Part shown: in pieces, positions 7,990 through 17,612 of the stretch
How positions within the stretch are numbered: the first letter of the stretch is position 1
Layout: the number at the start of each line of letters is the position of its first letter
Assembly (NCBI GenBank): GCA_964481575.1
Contig: CAYZTR010000003.1
Location: forward strand, 1 to 64,000
Reading direction: 5' to 3'
Length of the DNA stretch: 64,000 bases
DNA from: UQRS01 sp964481575
GTDB lineage: Bacteria; Bacillota; Clostridia; Oscillospirales; Acutalibacteraceae
The notes under the pieces: model-generated
What the model was told of the DNA's origin: nothing
Seen by the model: only the letters and a program-made list of their open reading frames with translations
The model's database searches: none
Translations under genes and position numbers: made by a program

Positions 7990-10900
7990 TTACAGGGCCA
8001 AAATGGCTTTCCGCAGCAACACCACGTCGGTGACGCTGAGACTGCCGTCTTCGTTCATATCGCCCAGATTTACTGTTTCCGCAGCATTAGAACCGCTCAG
8101 GATGGCTTTCCGCAGCAGAACCACATCGGTGACGCTCAGTTTGCCGTCTTCGTTCATATCACCCTTCAGCAGATCTGCATCCAAACTGTTAACCGCCGCC
8201 TGCAGGGTATCAAAAGCAGCATTAATTTCAGTCTGTTCCACAGAGTCATCATCCAGAATCGTCTTGGCCTGATCCAGAGCCTTTTGGAGCTTTGCCACAG
8301 GGCCGGCGGCATAACCCGTCAGATCCAGGGCGGAAGCCTCGCCATACAACTGGGTCAAAGCATCCTTGGAACCGGCCAGCAGGAAGGTGAAGTCCTTCAC
8401 ATTGCAGACATGGCCGCCGGAACCGTTCTTGAATACCAGATAAATATCTTGCACCCCGGTCAGCACCCGATTCAGCTCACAGGTGGCAAGGGTGTAAATG
8501 CTCCAGTCAGCTGCGCCCTGCAGAGTAGAGGTCTGAGGAATGCTGGCAGTACCCAGAAGGGCACCAGCCTTGCTACCCAGATGCACCTCTACCACACAGT
8601 CTTCACCGGTATTCCAGCCGGAATAATTAATCTGGAAGGTTTTGGAGCCCTGACTGCCAAAGTCCAAAGAAGCATACTGCGCCCAAGCGCCGCTGCTGAC
8701 GCCGCCGATGTTGGTGGGCACGCCATTTTCCGTATCGGGCTTAATGGCATTGAAACTCTTGGCCTGATACTCCCAGGCGTTAATGCTGGAGAAGGCGCTA
8801 CGGTAAGGAACCAGATTATCATAAGCCTCATAGAAAGCGTCAACTGCCCACTGTACAATCAGGTCACCGCTGCCATCAGAAAGCACCTTCTGCACCGTAG
8901 CAATCGCTGCATCCAGTTCAGCCAAGCTGGCACTGGAGTAAGCCGTACGATCCAGGGATTCTGCCTTGTCCAAAGCGGTTTCCAGCGCATCGTCCGGCAC
9001 CCCGATGAAGAGGTTATCCACATAGGTGGTGAAGGAACCAGTATCGGCGCCGTGATCATACGCCAGCATGATCTTTTTCACCGTAATATGATCGCCGCCC
9101 AGGATAGCAGACAGATCCACCGTTACGGTGACCCACTGACCAACAGTACCGTGGCCCTTCGAAGGATGCATCTGCACGCCGGACAGATCGATCATACGGG
9201 AATCATCCCGCATAGAGCTGCCGTAGTTAAAGTCCAAATCGATAGAGGCAAAGCGCCCAAGTTCGTTATCAACATACAGGTCGAATTGCAGGATAGTACC
9301 GTTCAGAATCCGAATCTGTTGTTCACTCAGGGTATAATACACACAGGACTTGCTGGAATCCGTATCGGTGCCGGTGATTTTCAAAGAACGGGAACCGTCA
9401 GCAGCCTTCTCGGTGGTAATTTCACAGCTGGTATTGTCAATCCCACTGAAATCATTGCTTGCATTAACGGTATTCTCCAGAACAGGGGTATCCCCTTCTT
9501 CAAAGCCGGTCTCAAACCGGTTGGGTACATTCTCCGTCCGGTCGATGGAATCCATCACCGGCGTCACCAGCGTAGCAGCAATGGCGGCATCGGCCTGCTG
9601 GGTTGCTGCAAAGAGAATAATGTCAGAATCATTGGGCAGGGTTACTGTGCTTGCACCGGTAATATCCAGCGCGTAGGTGAACATATAGGTAGAAGCAACC
9701 ACATTATCCTTGCCACCGGTATGGCGGTGCGTTGCCTCAAAGGCCGGCATCTGCTCCTTGATATAAGCAGTAATCCCCAGATCGTACAGGGTACCGGCGC
9801 CGATATTCTCCGCATAATCCCCGATTTCCAGCGTAACGGCCTTGCCGTCCACCAGGAAGGTGGCTTCCTTATCACCGGCAACAGAAGCCGCCAGAATGTA
9901 CAAAGTATCATATCCGCTGTCCAGGGTCAGCTTCTGGCCCTGGCTCCGGACAGCATTGTTCTGCCCGTCTGCAGTGGGGCCCATGGTGTAAGACACACCG
10001 GCAAATTTCACAACGGAAGGCACCAGCTCCGTGGGATAACAATCACCCAAAGTGGTGATTCCGCCGTCGGCCTTATTGGCATTGGAAGAATAGGCGTCTA
10101 CATTATAGGGCAACGCCAAAGCCTTGGAATCGGTCTTGACAGCCGCCGCTTTATCGGCTGCCTTCAGCTTCAGGGCGAAGGTTTTCACCTCATAGCCCGC
10201 CAGATCAAAGACCAACTGGTCGTTTTTCACAGTGGCATCGGCCTTGTATTCCTCAGAGGTATACACTTCGGTGGCCGACTGAATTCCGTTGCCCATGGTC
10301 AGGGTAACGCCAGACTGAGCCTGGCCGCTCATATCATTGACCCGGACGATGATCACATTGTCATCGGTCTCAGATACCTTCAAAGCCCGGAGCACCACAT
10401 GACTGCAGTTGGACAGGGCGCCAAAGGAGAAGGTATCCCCCAGCACGCCAGCGTGGGCCACGGTCTGGCTCACAGTCATATGTGTACCAAAAGCCTGGGC
10501 CAGCTGGGCAGCTTCAGAGCTTCCCACACTGCCGCTATGGCCGTAGACGCCATAGGCAAACCGGTTCTCCCCCTGATCCTGGCAATACTGCCCGGAAGAG
10601 AAAAACTCGTTGGAGTTTCCGCTGGAGCTATCGGTATCATGGGAGTAATCATTGGAAGGGGTATAAAGCAGGGTCAGACGGAAGGTATTGTCATCAAACT
10701 TATCCATACCAGTCCGGCCATCGTTGAATACCGAAACACCAAAGCTTCCGTCAGCGTTGGAAATGTCTGCCCATTGCTGCACCGGTACCTCGGCCAGATT
10801 GGAGGTGTTGTTCCCACGCTCCACAGCACCCAGGCCCAAATCGTAGGTGGCATTGGCATTGGAAGAAGCGGTGTTGAACTCGGCTTTTAACAACAGAGCG

Positions 10901-12843
10901 CGCTCCTGCCAGTCAACCAGGTTATCAATGGTCACAAACTGGCCGCCGGCCGCCAGGCTTACCGTTTGGGTATAGGTAGAGTTGCCGTAAGTACGGGTCA
11001 CCTGAACGCTGGTGCGGCAGGAACCATCTTCGGTTACGGTGATGGTGGTATTGTCGCCGGTGTTGGTAACATAATCGGTACCCAGCTTATTCCAGTAGTC
11101 ACCGGTATTCAACTCCCAAGCCGCCCAATACTTATCGGTCATGGTCTGGAGAGAGAGGCGAATGGGGCTTTCCAGCAGCTCTTGCCGGATGGTGTTGTCA
11201 TAAATGCTGGAGATATCTCCTTTTTGATCGATGGTCACCCGATAGTTTTCATTGGAAAGGACAATGGTATCCGTGGTTTGGAAAACGTTGGCCAAATCAG
11301 TAACCAAAGAAGAGGGACGGGTATAGGGTACTACCTGATACACTCTGCTGCCCAGAGAAGGAACCTGCGCCTGGAACAGAATCTGATAGGTACCGACTCC
11401 GCCGGCCATCTGGCAGGAAACCACCTGGCTGGGCACTTCATTGCCATTGGCATCATACACCCGGACATACCGGTTGGCATCCGCCACATTGGAAACGGTC
11501 ACGGTGGCCTCTACCACCTCATTGCGGTCAAAACCCAGGGTGTTGGTCACCACCACAGGCACTGCATTAGCCAAGCTGCTCTGAGTATCCAGAGAGGCGG
11601 CAATACCTTCCACGCCGGATTCATATTCCCCCTGGAACTGTTTCAGGGAAATAATATAATCATTCCAGCTTTTGGTGTAAACGGTACTGTTGGAGGTACC
11701 GGTCAGGTCATCGTGGAACTGATGCATAATCACCCGGGTCCAGATGGTCTCAAAGGCATCGGTATCATAATCGGTGTTGCCCAACCAGTCAGACTGGACG
11801 TTCACCGTCTCAGCGGCCACACCCAGCAGCTCATTCTGCCGGTTATACCGCTTAGAGTTGACACGGGAGGTATAACAGCCGGAGCCGTGGGCAGTCATCA
11901 GCAGCTCGCCGTCATAGGCGCCCAACTGCTGTTCCAGGCTGGCATCGGTCACATCCTGGAACAGCTCATAGGTGGAAGCAAACTTCACCTGAATATCAGA
12001 ATTTGTGTTGTTTAAATACTCCTGGGTGATGGCACGAATGGAGGGCTCGGGAGCCGCACCACCCCGGTCACCGGAGGAACCGTACAGCGCTTCGCTGACG
12101 CGCAGGGGGCTTCTGTTAATCTTATCCAGGAATTTACCCTCGGTGGTAACGCCGTTGGGGAAATTCTCAGTATAGCCGTTCAGGTTGAAATACGCCAGGG
12201 TTTCCACGCCGCCGACACCGATCCACCGGCCAAAGTCCAAGCCATTGGGCATACTGCCTACAAAGCAACCCCAGGACAGCTTCTGGGTAGAAAAACCCAA
12301 CAGATTAGAAGCCGAAATAATGGTGGGCAGCGCATAGCCGAAGCCAAAGCAGTCCGGCAGGTAAATATCCTTGCTGCGGACACCCAGGTTCTCATCAAAC
12401 CAGCCATTACCGTAAAGGATATTCCGGAACATTCCCTCAGGAGAAATAATATTCACATCTCCGGCAATCCAGGAAGAACCGGAAACATTCCAGTTGCCGG
12501 AATCCACATACCCCTGCAACTGTGCATACAGCTCAGGATAATACTCTTCCAGCAACGCATAGCGATAAGCGCCTTCAAAATTGAATTCAAATTCCGGATA
12601 TTCATCAATGAGGGCGTAATTGTCCGCAAAGGTTGCCGGCAGGAATTCTTCAATAACCTGTTTGGTGGTCCAGCTCCAGCAAGTATCCAAATGGGAGGTG
12701 GACACCGCATAGATGGTATTTTCGCTATAGCCTTCGGTGATGTCGTGTTCCCCTGCAGCAGCGGCAGCCGACAGCCCCAAAGAGGCAAACATAGACGACA
12801 GCAAGGCCAGACAAAGCACCAGAGCCAATAACCGTTTTCTCAC
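7990..12843 (-). CDS. Secreted GH38 alpha-mannosidase with CBM-like and dockerin modules
   Basis: About 1,617 residues with a signal peptide (residues 1-30) and an N-terminal GH38 catalytic region: HLDTCWSW (about 51-58) carries the zinc-binding HxD, and LPDCFGFGYALP is the next conserved block. A long beta-rich GH38 C-terminal region follows. Then come a jelly-roll-like domain (about 1115-1283), a helical segment, a CBM6-like domain (about 1353-1490), a FIVAR-like helical segment, and a type-I dockerin (1561-1617) with two copies of the GDMNEDG...SVTDVVLLRKAIL calcium loop and helix. GH38 enzymes remove alpha-mannose, for example from N-glycans. GTG at 12843 is chosen as start since AAAGGAGA precedes it and it begins the signal peptide; a TATAAT -10 lies at 12896-12901. 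Attachment to a cohesin scaffold is inferred; no cohesin is in the window. Confidence 0.9.
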   Translation of the reverse strand: MRKRLLALVLCLALLSSMFASLGLSAAAAAGEHDITEGYSENTIYAVSTSHLDTCWSWTTKQVIEEFLPATFADNYALIDEYPEFEFNFEGAYRYALLEEYYPELYAQLQGYVDSGNWNVSGSSWIAGDVNIISPEGMFRNILYGNGWFDENLGVRSKDIYLPDCFGFGYALPTIISASNLLGFSTQKLSWGCFVGSMPNGLDFGRWIGVGGVETLAYFNLNGYTENFPNGVTTEGKFLDKINRSPLRVSEALYGSSGDRGGAAPEPSIRAITQEYLNNTNSDIQVKFASTYELFQDVTDASLEQQLGAYDGELLMTAHGSGCYTSRVNSKRYNRQNELLGVAAETVNVQSDWLGNTDYDTDAFETIWTRVIMHQFHDDLTGTSNSTVYTKSWNDYIISLKQFQGEYESGVEGIAASLDTQSSLANAVPVVVTNTLGFDRNEVVEATVTVSNVADANRYVRVYDANGNEVPSQVVSCQMAGGVGTYQILFQAQVPSLGSRVYQVVPYTRPSSLVTDLANVFQTTDTIVLSNENYRVTIDQKGDISSIYDNTIRQELLESPIRLSLQTMTDKYWAAWELNTGDYWNKLGTDYVTNTGDNTTITVTEDGSCRTSVQVTRTYGNSTYTQTVSLAAGGQFVTIDNLVDWQERALLLKAEFNTASSNANATYDLGLGAVERGNNTSNLAEVPVQQWADISNADGSFGVSVFNDGRTGMDKFDDNTFRLTLLYTPSNDYSHDTDSSSGNSNEFFSSGQYCQDQGENRFAYGVYGHSGSVGSSEAAQLAQAFGTHMTVSQTVAHAGVLGDTFSFGALSNCSHVVLRALKVSETDDNVIIVRVNDMSGQAQSGVTLTMGNGIQSATEVYTSEEYKADATVKNDQLVFDLAGYEVKTFALKLKAADKAAAVKTDSKALALPYNVDAYSSNANKADGGITTLGDCYPTELVPSVVKFAGVSYTMGPTADGQNNAVRSQGQKLTLDSGYDTLYILAASVAGDKEATFLVDGKAVTLEIGDYAENIGAGTLYDLGITAYIKEQMPAFEATHRHTGGKDNVVASTYMFTYALDITGASTVTLPNDSDIILFAATQQADAAIAATLVTPVMDSIDRTENVPNRFETGFEEGDTPVLENTVNASNDFSGIDNTSCEITTEKAADGSRSLKITGTDTDSSKSCVYYTLSEQQIRILNGTILQFDLYVDNELGRFASIDLDFNYGSSMRDDSRMIDLSGVQMHPSKGHGTVGQWVTVTVDLSAILGGDHITVKKIMLAYDHGADTGSFTTYVDNLFIGVPDDALETALDKAESLDRTAYSSASLAELDAAIATVQKVLSDGSGDLIVQWAVDAFYEAYDNLVPYRSAFSSINAWEYQAKSFNAIKPDTENGVPTNIGGVSSGAWAQYASLDFGSQGSKTFQINYSGWNTGEDCVVEVHLGSKAGALLGTASIPQTSTLQGAADWSIYTLATCELNRVLTGVQDIYLVFKNGSGGHVCNVKDFTFLLAGSKDALTQLYGEASALDLTGYAAGPVAKLQKALDQAKTILDDDSVEQTEINAAFDTLQAAVNSLDADLLKGDMNEDGKLSVTDVVLLRKAILSGSNAAETVNLGDMNEDGSLSVTDVVLLRKAILAL

Positions 12844-13059
12844 AAAAACATCTCCTTTTCTAAAAGTCCCGAAAATGTACCGGGGTTTATAAAAAATTAT
12901 AGCATACACTCCCAAAGAATTGTATTATTTTTTTGCACAAAAAACGGGAAAAATTTTTGGTGTATAGCAGGGAAAGCATTATGGGATCGCACGCCGTTTC
13001 CGCTGCAAACAATTAGGCTGTAAAGCACCCACTATTTCCTGTTTTCCATTGTTGGGATA

Positions 13060-16000
13060 CTATTTCCCCTGCAGAATGGCTTTGCGCAGCAACACGACGT
13101 CAGTAACACTGAGACTACCATCACCGTTCATATCGCCGGCAGGAGCATCCTCCGCCTTATCATTCTGCAAAATAGCCTTACGCAGCAGTACCACATCGGT
13201 GACGCTGCGGCTGCCATCCTTATTCATATCACCCAGGAGAAGGGCATTCTCCCGCAAGGCAGCGATCCGGGCTTCAGCGGCTTCCAAAGCGGCCAATTGG
13301 GTGGCCTTGGCCTGCTCCTCCGCCGACAGGCTCTCATAAACCGCACGAGCAGCAGCTACCGCATTGGCATCCTCCAGCGTCAATTCGTCCACAGCCGGCA
13401 GCGCCTCCACCAACCGGTCAAAACCGGCGGCATCCACATCCTGGCCGTTGGTCAGGATGATTGTGGCTGTGCAGACAAGGTTTTCCGGGTTAGCAACCGT
13501 CTCCGGCAGGCGCAGCTGACCGGTGATTGTCTGGGAAATAGCCGCCTCCGGCTGATAAGCCGACAAATCCCATGCAACAGCCAAAACCGGCTCGGTACCG
13601 TCTGATAGGATCCCTTGCACTGTCTCGGGCAGATTCAGATCTGCTGCGGCGGTATCCGGCGGCAGGATACGGGAAAGCTGCGCCGGCAGAATTGCAAGCA
13701 AGGGCATCGCTATCACTTCTTCCGCCGGTGCCTCCTCCAGTAAGCCAAAATCCGCCAACTGGGTTTTCAATTCACTGCCGGTGCCGGGCATTATCTCCAG
13801 CTTGTAAGTATCATAAGCCGCAGGTTCCGAAATGGAAAACTTCACCTGGGTGCTATTGGTAGCGGGCAGATTGGCCTGCTGACGCATATCGGAAAGCACC
13901 GTCCAGGTCTTACCGCCGTCGTCAGAACCGTACAGAACCCAACCGGTAGGATTCCGATCACTGTATTGGGCGGTGTCGTCCCCTGTGGTCACCGTGTAGT
14001 CAACGGCCGTCACAGGCTGTGCTGTACGGAACACCACAGTAGCAAATGCATCTCCGGCCAGCGTCTCGCCCTTAAAATAGAACTTGGTAGAGACATCATC
14101 GTCCAGCAGCTTTTCATACCCTTCCGCTTCCCCGGACTTCAGGCCGGAAACTGGGATCAGTTCCAGTTCCTTTGCATCAAATTCCTCCTGGTTCAGCAGA
14201 GTAAATTCCGCCAGTTGGGTTTGCTTGGCACTGCCGCTGCCTGGCAGAATCTCCAGTTTATAGGTATCATAAGCCGCCGGCTCGTCAATGGCAAACTTCA
14301 CCTGCTTGTAATTGGCCGCAGGCAGGCTGGCACCCTGGCGCATATCAGAGAGTATTGTCCAAGTGTTGCCGTCATCATTAGAACCGTACAGAGCCCAACC
14401 GGTGGGATTCCGATCACTGTATTGGGCCGTATCGTTGCCGGTGGTCAGGGCGTATCCCGCTGCCGTCACCGGCTCCTGGGTACGGAACACCACGGCGGCA
14501 AACGCATCGCCGTCCAATTGTTCATCTTTAAAATAGAACTTGGTGGCAGTACTGCCATCCAACAGCTTTTCATAACCTTCGGATTCCCCGGACTTGAAAC
14601 CGGAAACAGGGATAATTTCCCCATCCACCAGATTGCCGAATACCTGCACCTGCCGCAGGGAGGTTTCCGGTGCAGCATAGGGCGCATTGATGCGGATATA
14701 CCGATAGCTTTGGGCTGCACGCAGCACCTGATAGAAGGTGGTTTCCCCCGTTGTATTCAGCACAGTATCCCCCAGCTGCATCCAACTGACGCCATCCGGG
14801 GAACCAAAAACCTGCAAATAGGCCGGCGCTTCTTCCCCCGGGGTCACCGCCACGGCAGAAACCCTGGACAGAGTGGGCAGCTGCACGGTAATCTCCCAAT
14901 AAGAGTTGCCGGTATAGCTGCCGTTTTCCACACAAAGATCTAACCCGCCGTCGACCAGCGTCTGTGGCTCCCCGCTACAGGGAACATTGGACAAAATAAC
15001 GGATTCTGCCGCCAGATTTTCTGTCCCGGCTGCCAGCGCCTTCATGGTCTCCTCGCTGGGAACGTTCCCATCGGTATAGGTATTAGCCTCTGCCCGCACC
15101 AGGCGGCTTTCATCAAAAGTCTCCGTACCGTTGGTGAGCTTTGCTTCACAGTAGACCCCGTAATGGTCGGAACAGGGATGCTCTGTCCAAGTCGTGCCAT
15201 TATAATCAAAGGTAAAGGTATCGTTCACCACCGTATAGGTGGAAACCTCAAACATTCCCTTGGCCAGGAAAATATGATCAATGGCATAATGGGTGTAATC
15301 GGTATTGGGCACATCGGTGACCGAATGATCTCCGCTTTCCCAGGTGTCCGGATTCTGATACTGACTGAATGTAGCGCCGTCCACAATGACAGTTTGCGCC
15401 ACTTCCCGGGCATCGTCCGTCTCGGAGGTAAACATCCGGTAAATCTGACCCAGACCGTCAGGCATGGTAGCATCGTAAGCAATGGTGTTAAAGTCACCGG
15501 TAATTACAAAGGGAATTTCACCATACGCGCTGCTAACCTGCTGCACTTTAGCCAGAATCAACCGAGTTTCATGCTCCTGAGCCTCGGTGCTGATATGATC
15601 CAGATGGGTATTGAAATGAGCATAGATCTGACCGGTGGTTTTGTCCTGCAGCACGGCATAAGTGCAAATTCGGACGTTAGAGGCATTCCATTCCTTTCCG
15701 GACAACTGATCCGGCGTGGTGGAGAGCCAGAAAGTATCTCCTTCCAACAAATCATACTTGTCCGCCCGATAAAAAATACTGGAAAACTCGTTGCCGGTGG
15801 AAACACGGGAAGGATCATCGGTACCGGAATCCCGGCCTACACCAACATAGCCATAACCCAATTCGGCCATTTCTACCCGTAGGTAATTCATCCAGGTATC
15901 AGTGGCCTCCTGGAACCCCACGGAATCCACATCATACCCCTGAATCAGGGACAGCAAATGGGCGCCCCGTACCTGCTCTGACATCAGCGGATGACTGGTA

Positions 16001-16161
16001 GTATCATACCGCAGATTAAAGGACATGAATTTATAATGTCCTGAATCCCGCTCCACTGGGCTGAAATCCCCCAGGGCGGCCTGGGCGTCAATGGGCGCCA
16101 GCAGACAGCATATGGATAAGATTAGGCTTAGCAGTGCCGCACCTGTTTTTTTCGCATTCAT
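13060..16161 (-). CDS. Secreted endonuclease/exonuclease/phosphatase-fold protein with discoidin-like repeats and dockerin
   Basis: About 1,034 residues. After a signal peptide (1-28), residues 35-350 form an endonuclease/exonuclease/phosphatase domain: FMSFNLRYD, VGFQEA, FNTHLDH, GDFNT, YAIDHIF and SDHYGV supply the metal and catalytic Glu, Asp and His residues. Next are a discoidin/F5-8C-like domain (about 385-525), two tandem near-duplicate discoidin-like modules (about 530-800), an Ig-like domain, a helical segment and a terminal type-I dockerin (978-1034). ATG at 16161 has AGGAGGA upstream; a longer frame reaching into the tRNA is rejected. The same fold includes DNases, sphingomyelinases and phosphoinositide phosphatases, so substrate is open. 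With its neighbour GH38 gene it suggests a secreted, scaffold-bound glycan or glycoconjugate degrading set. Confidence 0.87.
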   Translation of the reverse strand: MNAKKTGAALLSLILSICCLLAPIDAQAALGDFSPVERDSGHYKFMSFNLRYDTTSHPLMSEQVRGAHLLSLIQGYDVDSVGFQEATDTWMNYLRVEMAELGYGYVGVGRDSGTDDPSRVSTGNEFSSIFYRADKYDLLEGDTFWLSTTPDQLSGKEWNASNVRICTYAVLQDKTTGQIYAHFNTHLDHISTEAQEHETRLILAKVQQVSSAYGEIPFVITGDFNTIAYDATMPDGLGQIYRMFTSETDDAREVAQTVIVDGATFSQYQNPDTWESGDHSVTDVPNTDYTHYAIDHIFLAKGMFEVSTYTVVNDTFTFDYNGTTWTEHPCSDHYGVYCEAKLTNGTETFDESRLVRAEANTYTDGNVPSEETMKALAAGTENLAAESVILSNVPCSGEPQTLVDGGLDLCVENGSYTGNSYWEITVQLPTLSRVSAVAVTPGEEAPAYLQVFGSPDGVSWMQLGDTVLNTTGETTFYQVLRAAQSYRYIRINAPYAAPETSLRQVQVFGNLVDGEIIPVSGFKSGESEGYEKLLDGSTATKFYFKDEQLDGDAFAAVVFRTQEPVTAAGYALTTGNDTAQYSDRNPTGWALYGSNDDGNTWTILSDMRQGASLPAANYKQVKFAIDEPAAYDTYKLEILPGSGSAKQTQLAEFTLLNQEEFDAKELELIPVSGLKSGEAEGYEKLLDDDVSTKFYFKGETLAGDAFATVVFRTAQPVTAVDYTVTTGDDTAQYSDRNPTGWVLYGSDDGGKTWTVLSDMRQQANLPATNSTQVKFSISEPAAYDTYKLEIMPGTGSELKTQLADFGLLEEAPAEEVIAMPLLAILPAQLSRILPPDTAAADLNLPETVQGILSDGTEPVLAVAWDLSAYQPEAAISQTITGQLRLPETVANPENLVCTATIILTNGQDVDAAGFDRLVEALPAVDELTLEDANAVAAARAVYESLSAEEQAKATQLAALEAAEARIAALRENALLLGDMNKDGSRSVTDVVLLRKAILQNDKAEDAPAGDMNGDGSLSVTDVVLLRKAILQGK
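13738..14618 (-). repeat. Tandem duplicated discoidin-like module inside the preceding gene
   Basis: Two coding copies (about 14195-14618 and 13738-14166) encode near-identical modules that both begin IPVSG(F/L)KSGE(S/A)EGYEKLLD and both contain the line AQYSDRNPTGW. The DNA is also still similar, for example ATTCCGATCACTGTATTGGG occurs in both, pointing to recent internal duplication. Confidence 0.85.
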
Positions 16162-16364
16162 AAACTCTCCTCCTAATTTCTCCCGGCAAAGCCGATTTGT
16201 TTTCATCATTGTACCAAAATTACAAAAAAAATAGTAGGAATTTTTATCAACAAAAATAGGAATTATTTTAGATGCGGCAGATGCAATATTTGCATTTGCT
16301 CTATCACAAAGATAACGGCATTCAACGCGAATTGTAATCCGGCCAACAACAAATAGGTAGGGAT

Positions 16365-16394
16365 AAAAAATCCCCGTTGCAAATGCAACGGGGA
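16365..16394 (-). terminator. Terminator of the tRNA-Val transcript
   Basis: TCCCCGTTGC and GCAACGGGGA pair perfectly around a 4-base loop, followed on the minus strand by six T. It starts only a few bases after the tRNA CCA end. Confidence 0.85.
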
Positions 16395-16397
16395 TCT

Positions 16398-16473
16398 TGG
16401 TGGACGATAACGGACTCGAACCGCTGACCCTCTGCACGTCAAGCAGATGCTCTACCAGCTGAGCTAATCGTCC
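16398..16473 (-). tRNA. tRNA-Val (anticodon GAC)
   Basis: The minus strand folds into a full cloverleaf: acceptor GGACGAT with ATCGTCC, D-arm GCTC/GAGC, anticodon stem TCTGC/GCAGA with loop TTGACGT (anticodon GAC, reading GUC and GUU), a T-arm with TTCGAGT, and an encoded CCA end. It has its own consensus promoter and terminator, so it is a single-gene transcript. Confidence 0.95.
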
Positions 16474-16490
16474 AATTCACGGCGAGGAGT

Positions 16491-16519
16491 ATTATAGTAT
16501 ATTTCCAGAAAAAAATCAA
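16491..16519 (-). promoter_or_regulatory. Promoter of tRNA-Val
   Basis: On the minus strand TTGATT (-35, 16514-16519) and TATAAT (-10, 16491-16496) are separated by 17 bases, 17 bases upstream of the mature tRNA 5-prime end. A T-tract precedes the -35. Confidence 0.85.
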
Positions 16520-16620
16520 CCCCTAAATGCAAAAAAATTAAAAAAATTGATTTTTCATTCCAATGTCTGATTTTCAGATAGGTGGACATAATTTGCCGGA
16601 AAATCAGGATATACAAAATG

Positions 16621-16727
16621 TATTCCACAATTTCCACCGAGTTTTCCACGCCTGCACCGGGAACGGAACCACTTTCCCCCGTAATTTTTCCGGAAAATGT
16701 GGATAACTCTGTTGGCATTGTGGAAAA
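16621..16727. other. Cluster of DnaA-box-like sequences in a 490-bp gene-free region
   Basis: The gap 16474-16963 holds the tRNA promoter, an AT-rich stretch (about 16500-16600), then a cluster resembling DnaA boxes: TGTGGATAA at 16698-16706 is a perfect TTATCCACA box on the minus strand, TGTGGAAAA at 16719-16727 is one mismatch away, and TTTTCCAC (16642-16649) and TATTCCACA (16621-16629) are weaker copies. No dnaA or dnaN gene is near, so this is not the usual origin context. It may titrate DnaA or be a relic of an origin; function is not shown. Confidence 0.45.
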
Positions 16728-16963
16728 CTTTCCAGGTTTCTTTGTTAACATAATCTTAGATTCCGCTATGTCGAAAAACCGCGAAATTACCGTTTGTATA
16801 GAGTCCGCACGTCTGATCCCATGGTTTTCACCCACAACTGCATGGCGAATTTGCCCACCTTTCCTGCCAGAATTTGAGGGTTGCTCCTCACCGCTAAGAC
16901 CGGTATACTGAAATCACAATCCATCAACTTCGCCGGTAACAACGCCGGCAAAAGGAGGCGCGC

Positions 16964-17275
16964 ATGAAACTTTTTCGCCTGAAGCCGATACATAAGAAGG
17001 AACCAACGGCCAAGCATGTGCCGGTCAAACCGGCCCATCATTCCCAACAAAAGACCGAAACAAAAGAGCTGCTGTCCCCTCTTTCCCTAGGGCTGTTACG
17101 GTTTGGATTAACCTGTACGCTGCTGGCAGCTGTGGCGGCCCTAGGTATTGCCGTTACAAACCGCACAGCAGAAGGGTGGCATCTATGGAACAACATGGCC
17201 GGCGTAGCCATGAAATTTCTTCTGTTTACTCTTCTGGCTGTCATTATTACCGACCGACCGGATACACAAAAATAG
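16964..17275 (+). CDS. Small membrane protein of unknown function
   Basis: A 103-residue protein with a basic, proline-containing N-terminal 35 residues and two hydrophobic segments (about 44-66 and 78-97: GLLRFGLTCTLLAAVAALGIAV and AGVAMKFLLFTLLAVIIT). AAAGGAGG lies 6 bases before the ATG at 16964, which makes translation likely. I do not recognise a family. It is a single gene between the tRNA-Val/DnaA-box region and the convergent secDF gene. The cytoplasmic tail with several Lys and His residues could bind a partner, but nothing in the context points to a role. Confidence 0.65.
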   Translation: MKLFRLKPIHKKEPTAKHVPVKPAHHSQQKTETKELLSPLSLGLLRFGLTCTLLAAVAALGIAVTNRTAEGWHLWNNMAGVAMKFLLFTLLAVIITDRPDTQK

Positions 17276-17548
17276 TGAGAGGGCTTTCCTGGGCATTTTA
17301 CGGCCTAGAATCACTACCATCTCCGGTGGCTCCACGGATGCGGAATGGTCGCCCACATCAAAGGTCAGACCGGTTGCGTCAGGCTCTTCTTGGAAGTAGG
17401 CGCCATACGCCCCCAAAAATACGCATATAAAAATACGCATATAATATCTGATAGTATCTCCCATGGGGCGAACCAAAGCTCCCTCTTACATGAAAAGAAG
17501 ACAACAGCAATCTACATTTAAACGCTCCACGAAAACACGCTGTTGCAA
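17276..17548. other. Gene-free stretch with a short direct repeat
   Basis: No frame here has convincing coding features. At about 17415-17442 the 14-base unit AAAAATACGCATAT occurs twice in tandem. A minus-strand frame (17183-17476) contains one hydrophobic segment but lacks a ribosome site at its first start and overlaps the preceding gene, so I do not call it. Confidence 0.4.
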
Positions 17549-17590
17549 CAAAAAACAGGCTGCCCCGTTCTCATGGCGGGACAGCCTGTT
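17549..17590 (-). terminator. Terminator after secDF
   Basis: AACAGGCTGTCCCG and CGGGGCAGCCTGTT pair around a 9-base loop on the minus strand, followed by TTTTTT, 23 bases beyond the secDF stop codon. Confidence 0.85.
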
Positions 17591-17612
17591 GATTTTGCAG
17601 CGGACATGCTGC

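Noticed and set aside
7957..10890. Long open frame (977 codons) on the plus strand
   Set aside because: It lies antisense to the GH38 gene, has no ribosome site or recognisable domain, and arises from codon bias of the real gene.
16464..16911. Two opposing frames over the tRNA promoter and DnaA-box-like region
   Set aside because: They overlap the tRNA promoter and each other, lack ribosome sites and show no domain; the region is better read as non-coding.
17183..17476. Minus-strand frame with one hydrophobic segment
   Set aside because: It overlaps the better supported small membrane protein gene and has no suitable ribosome site.
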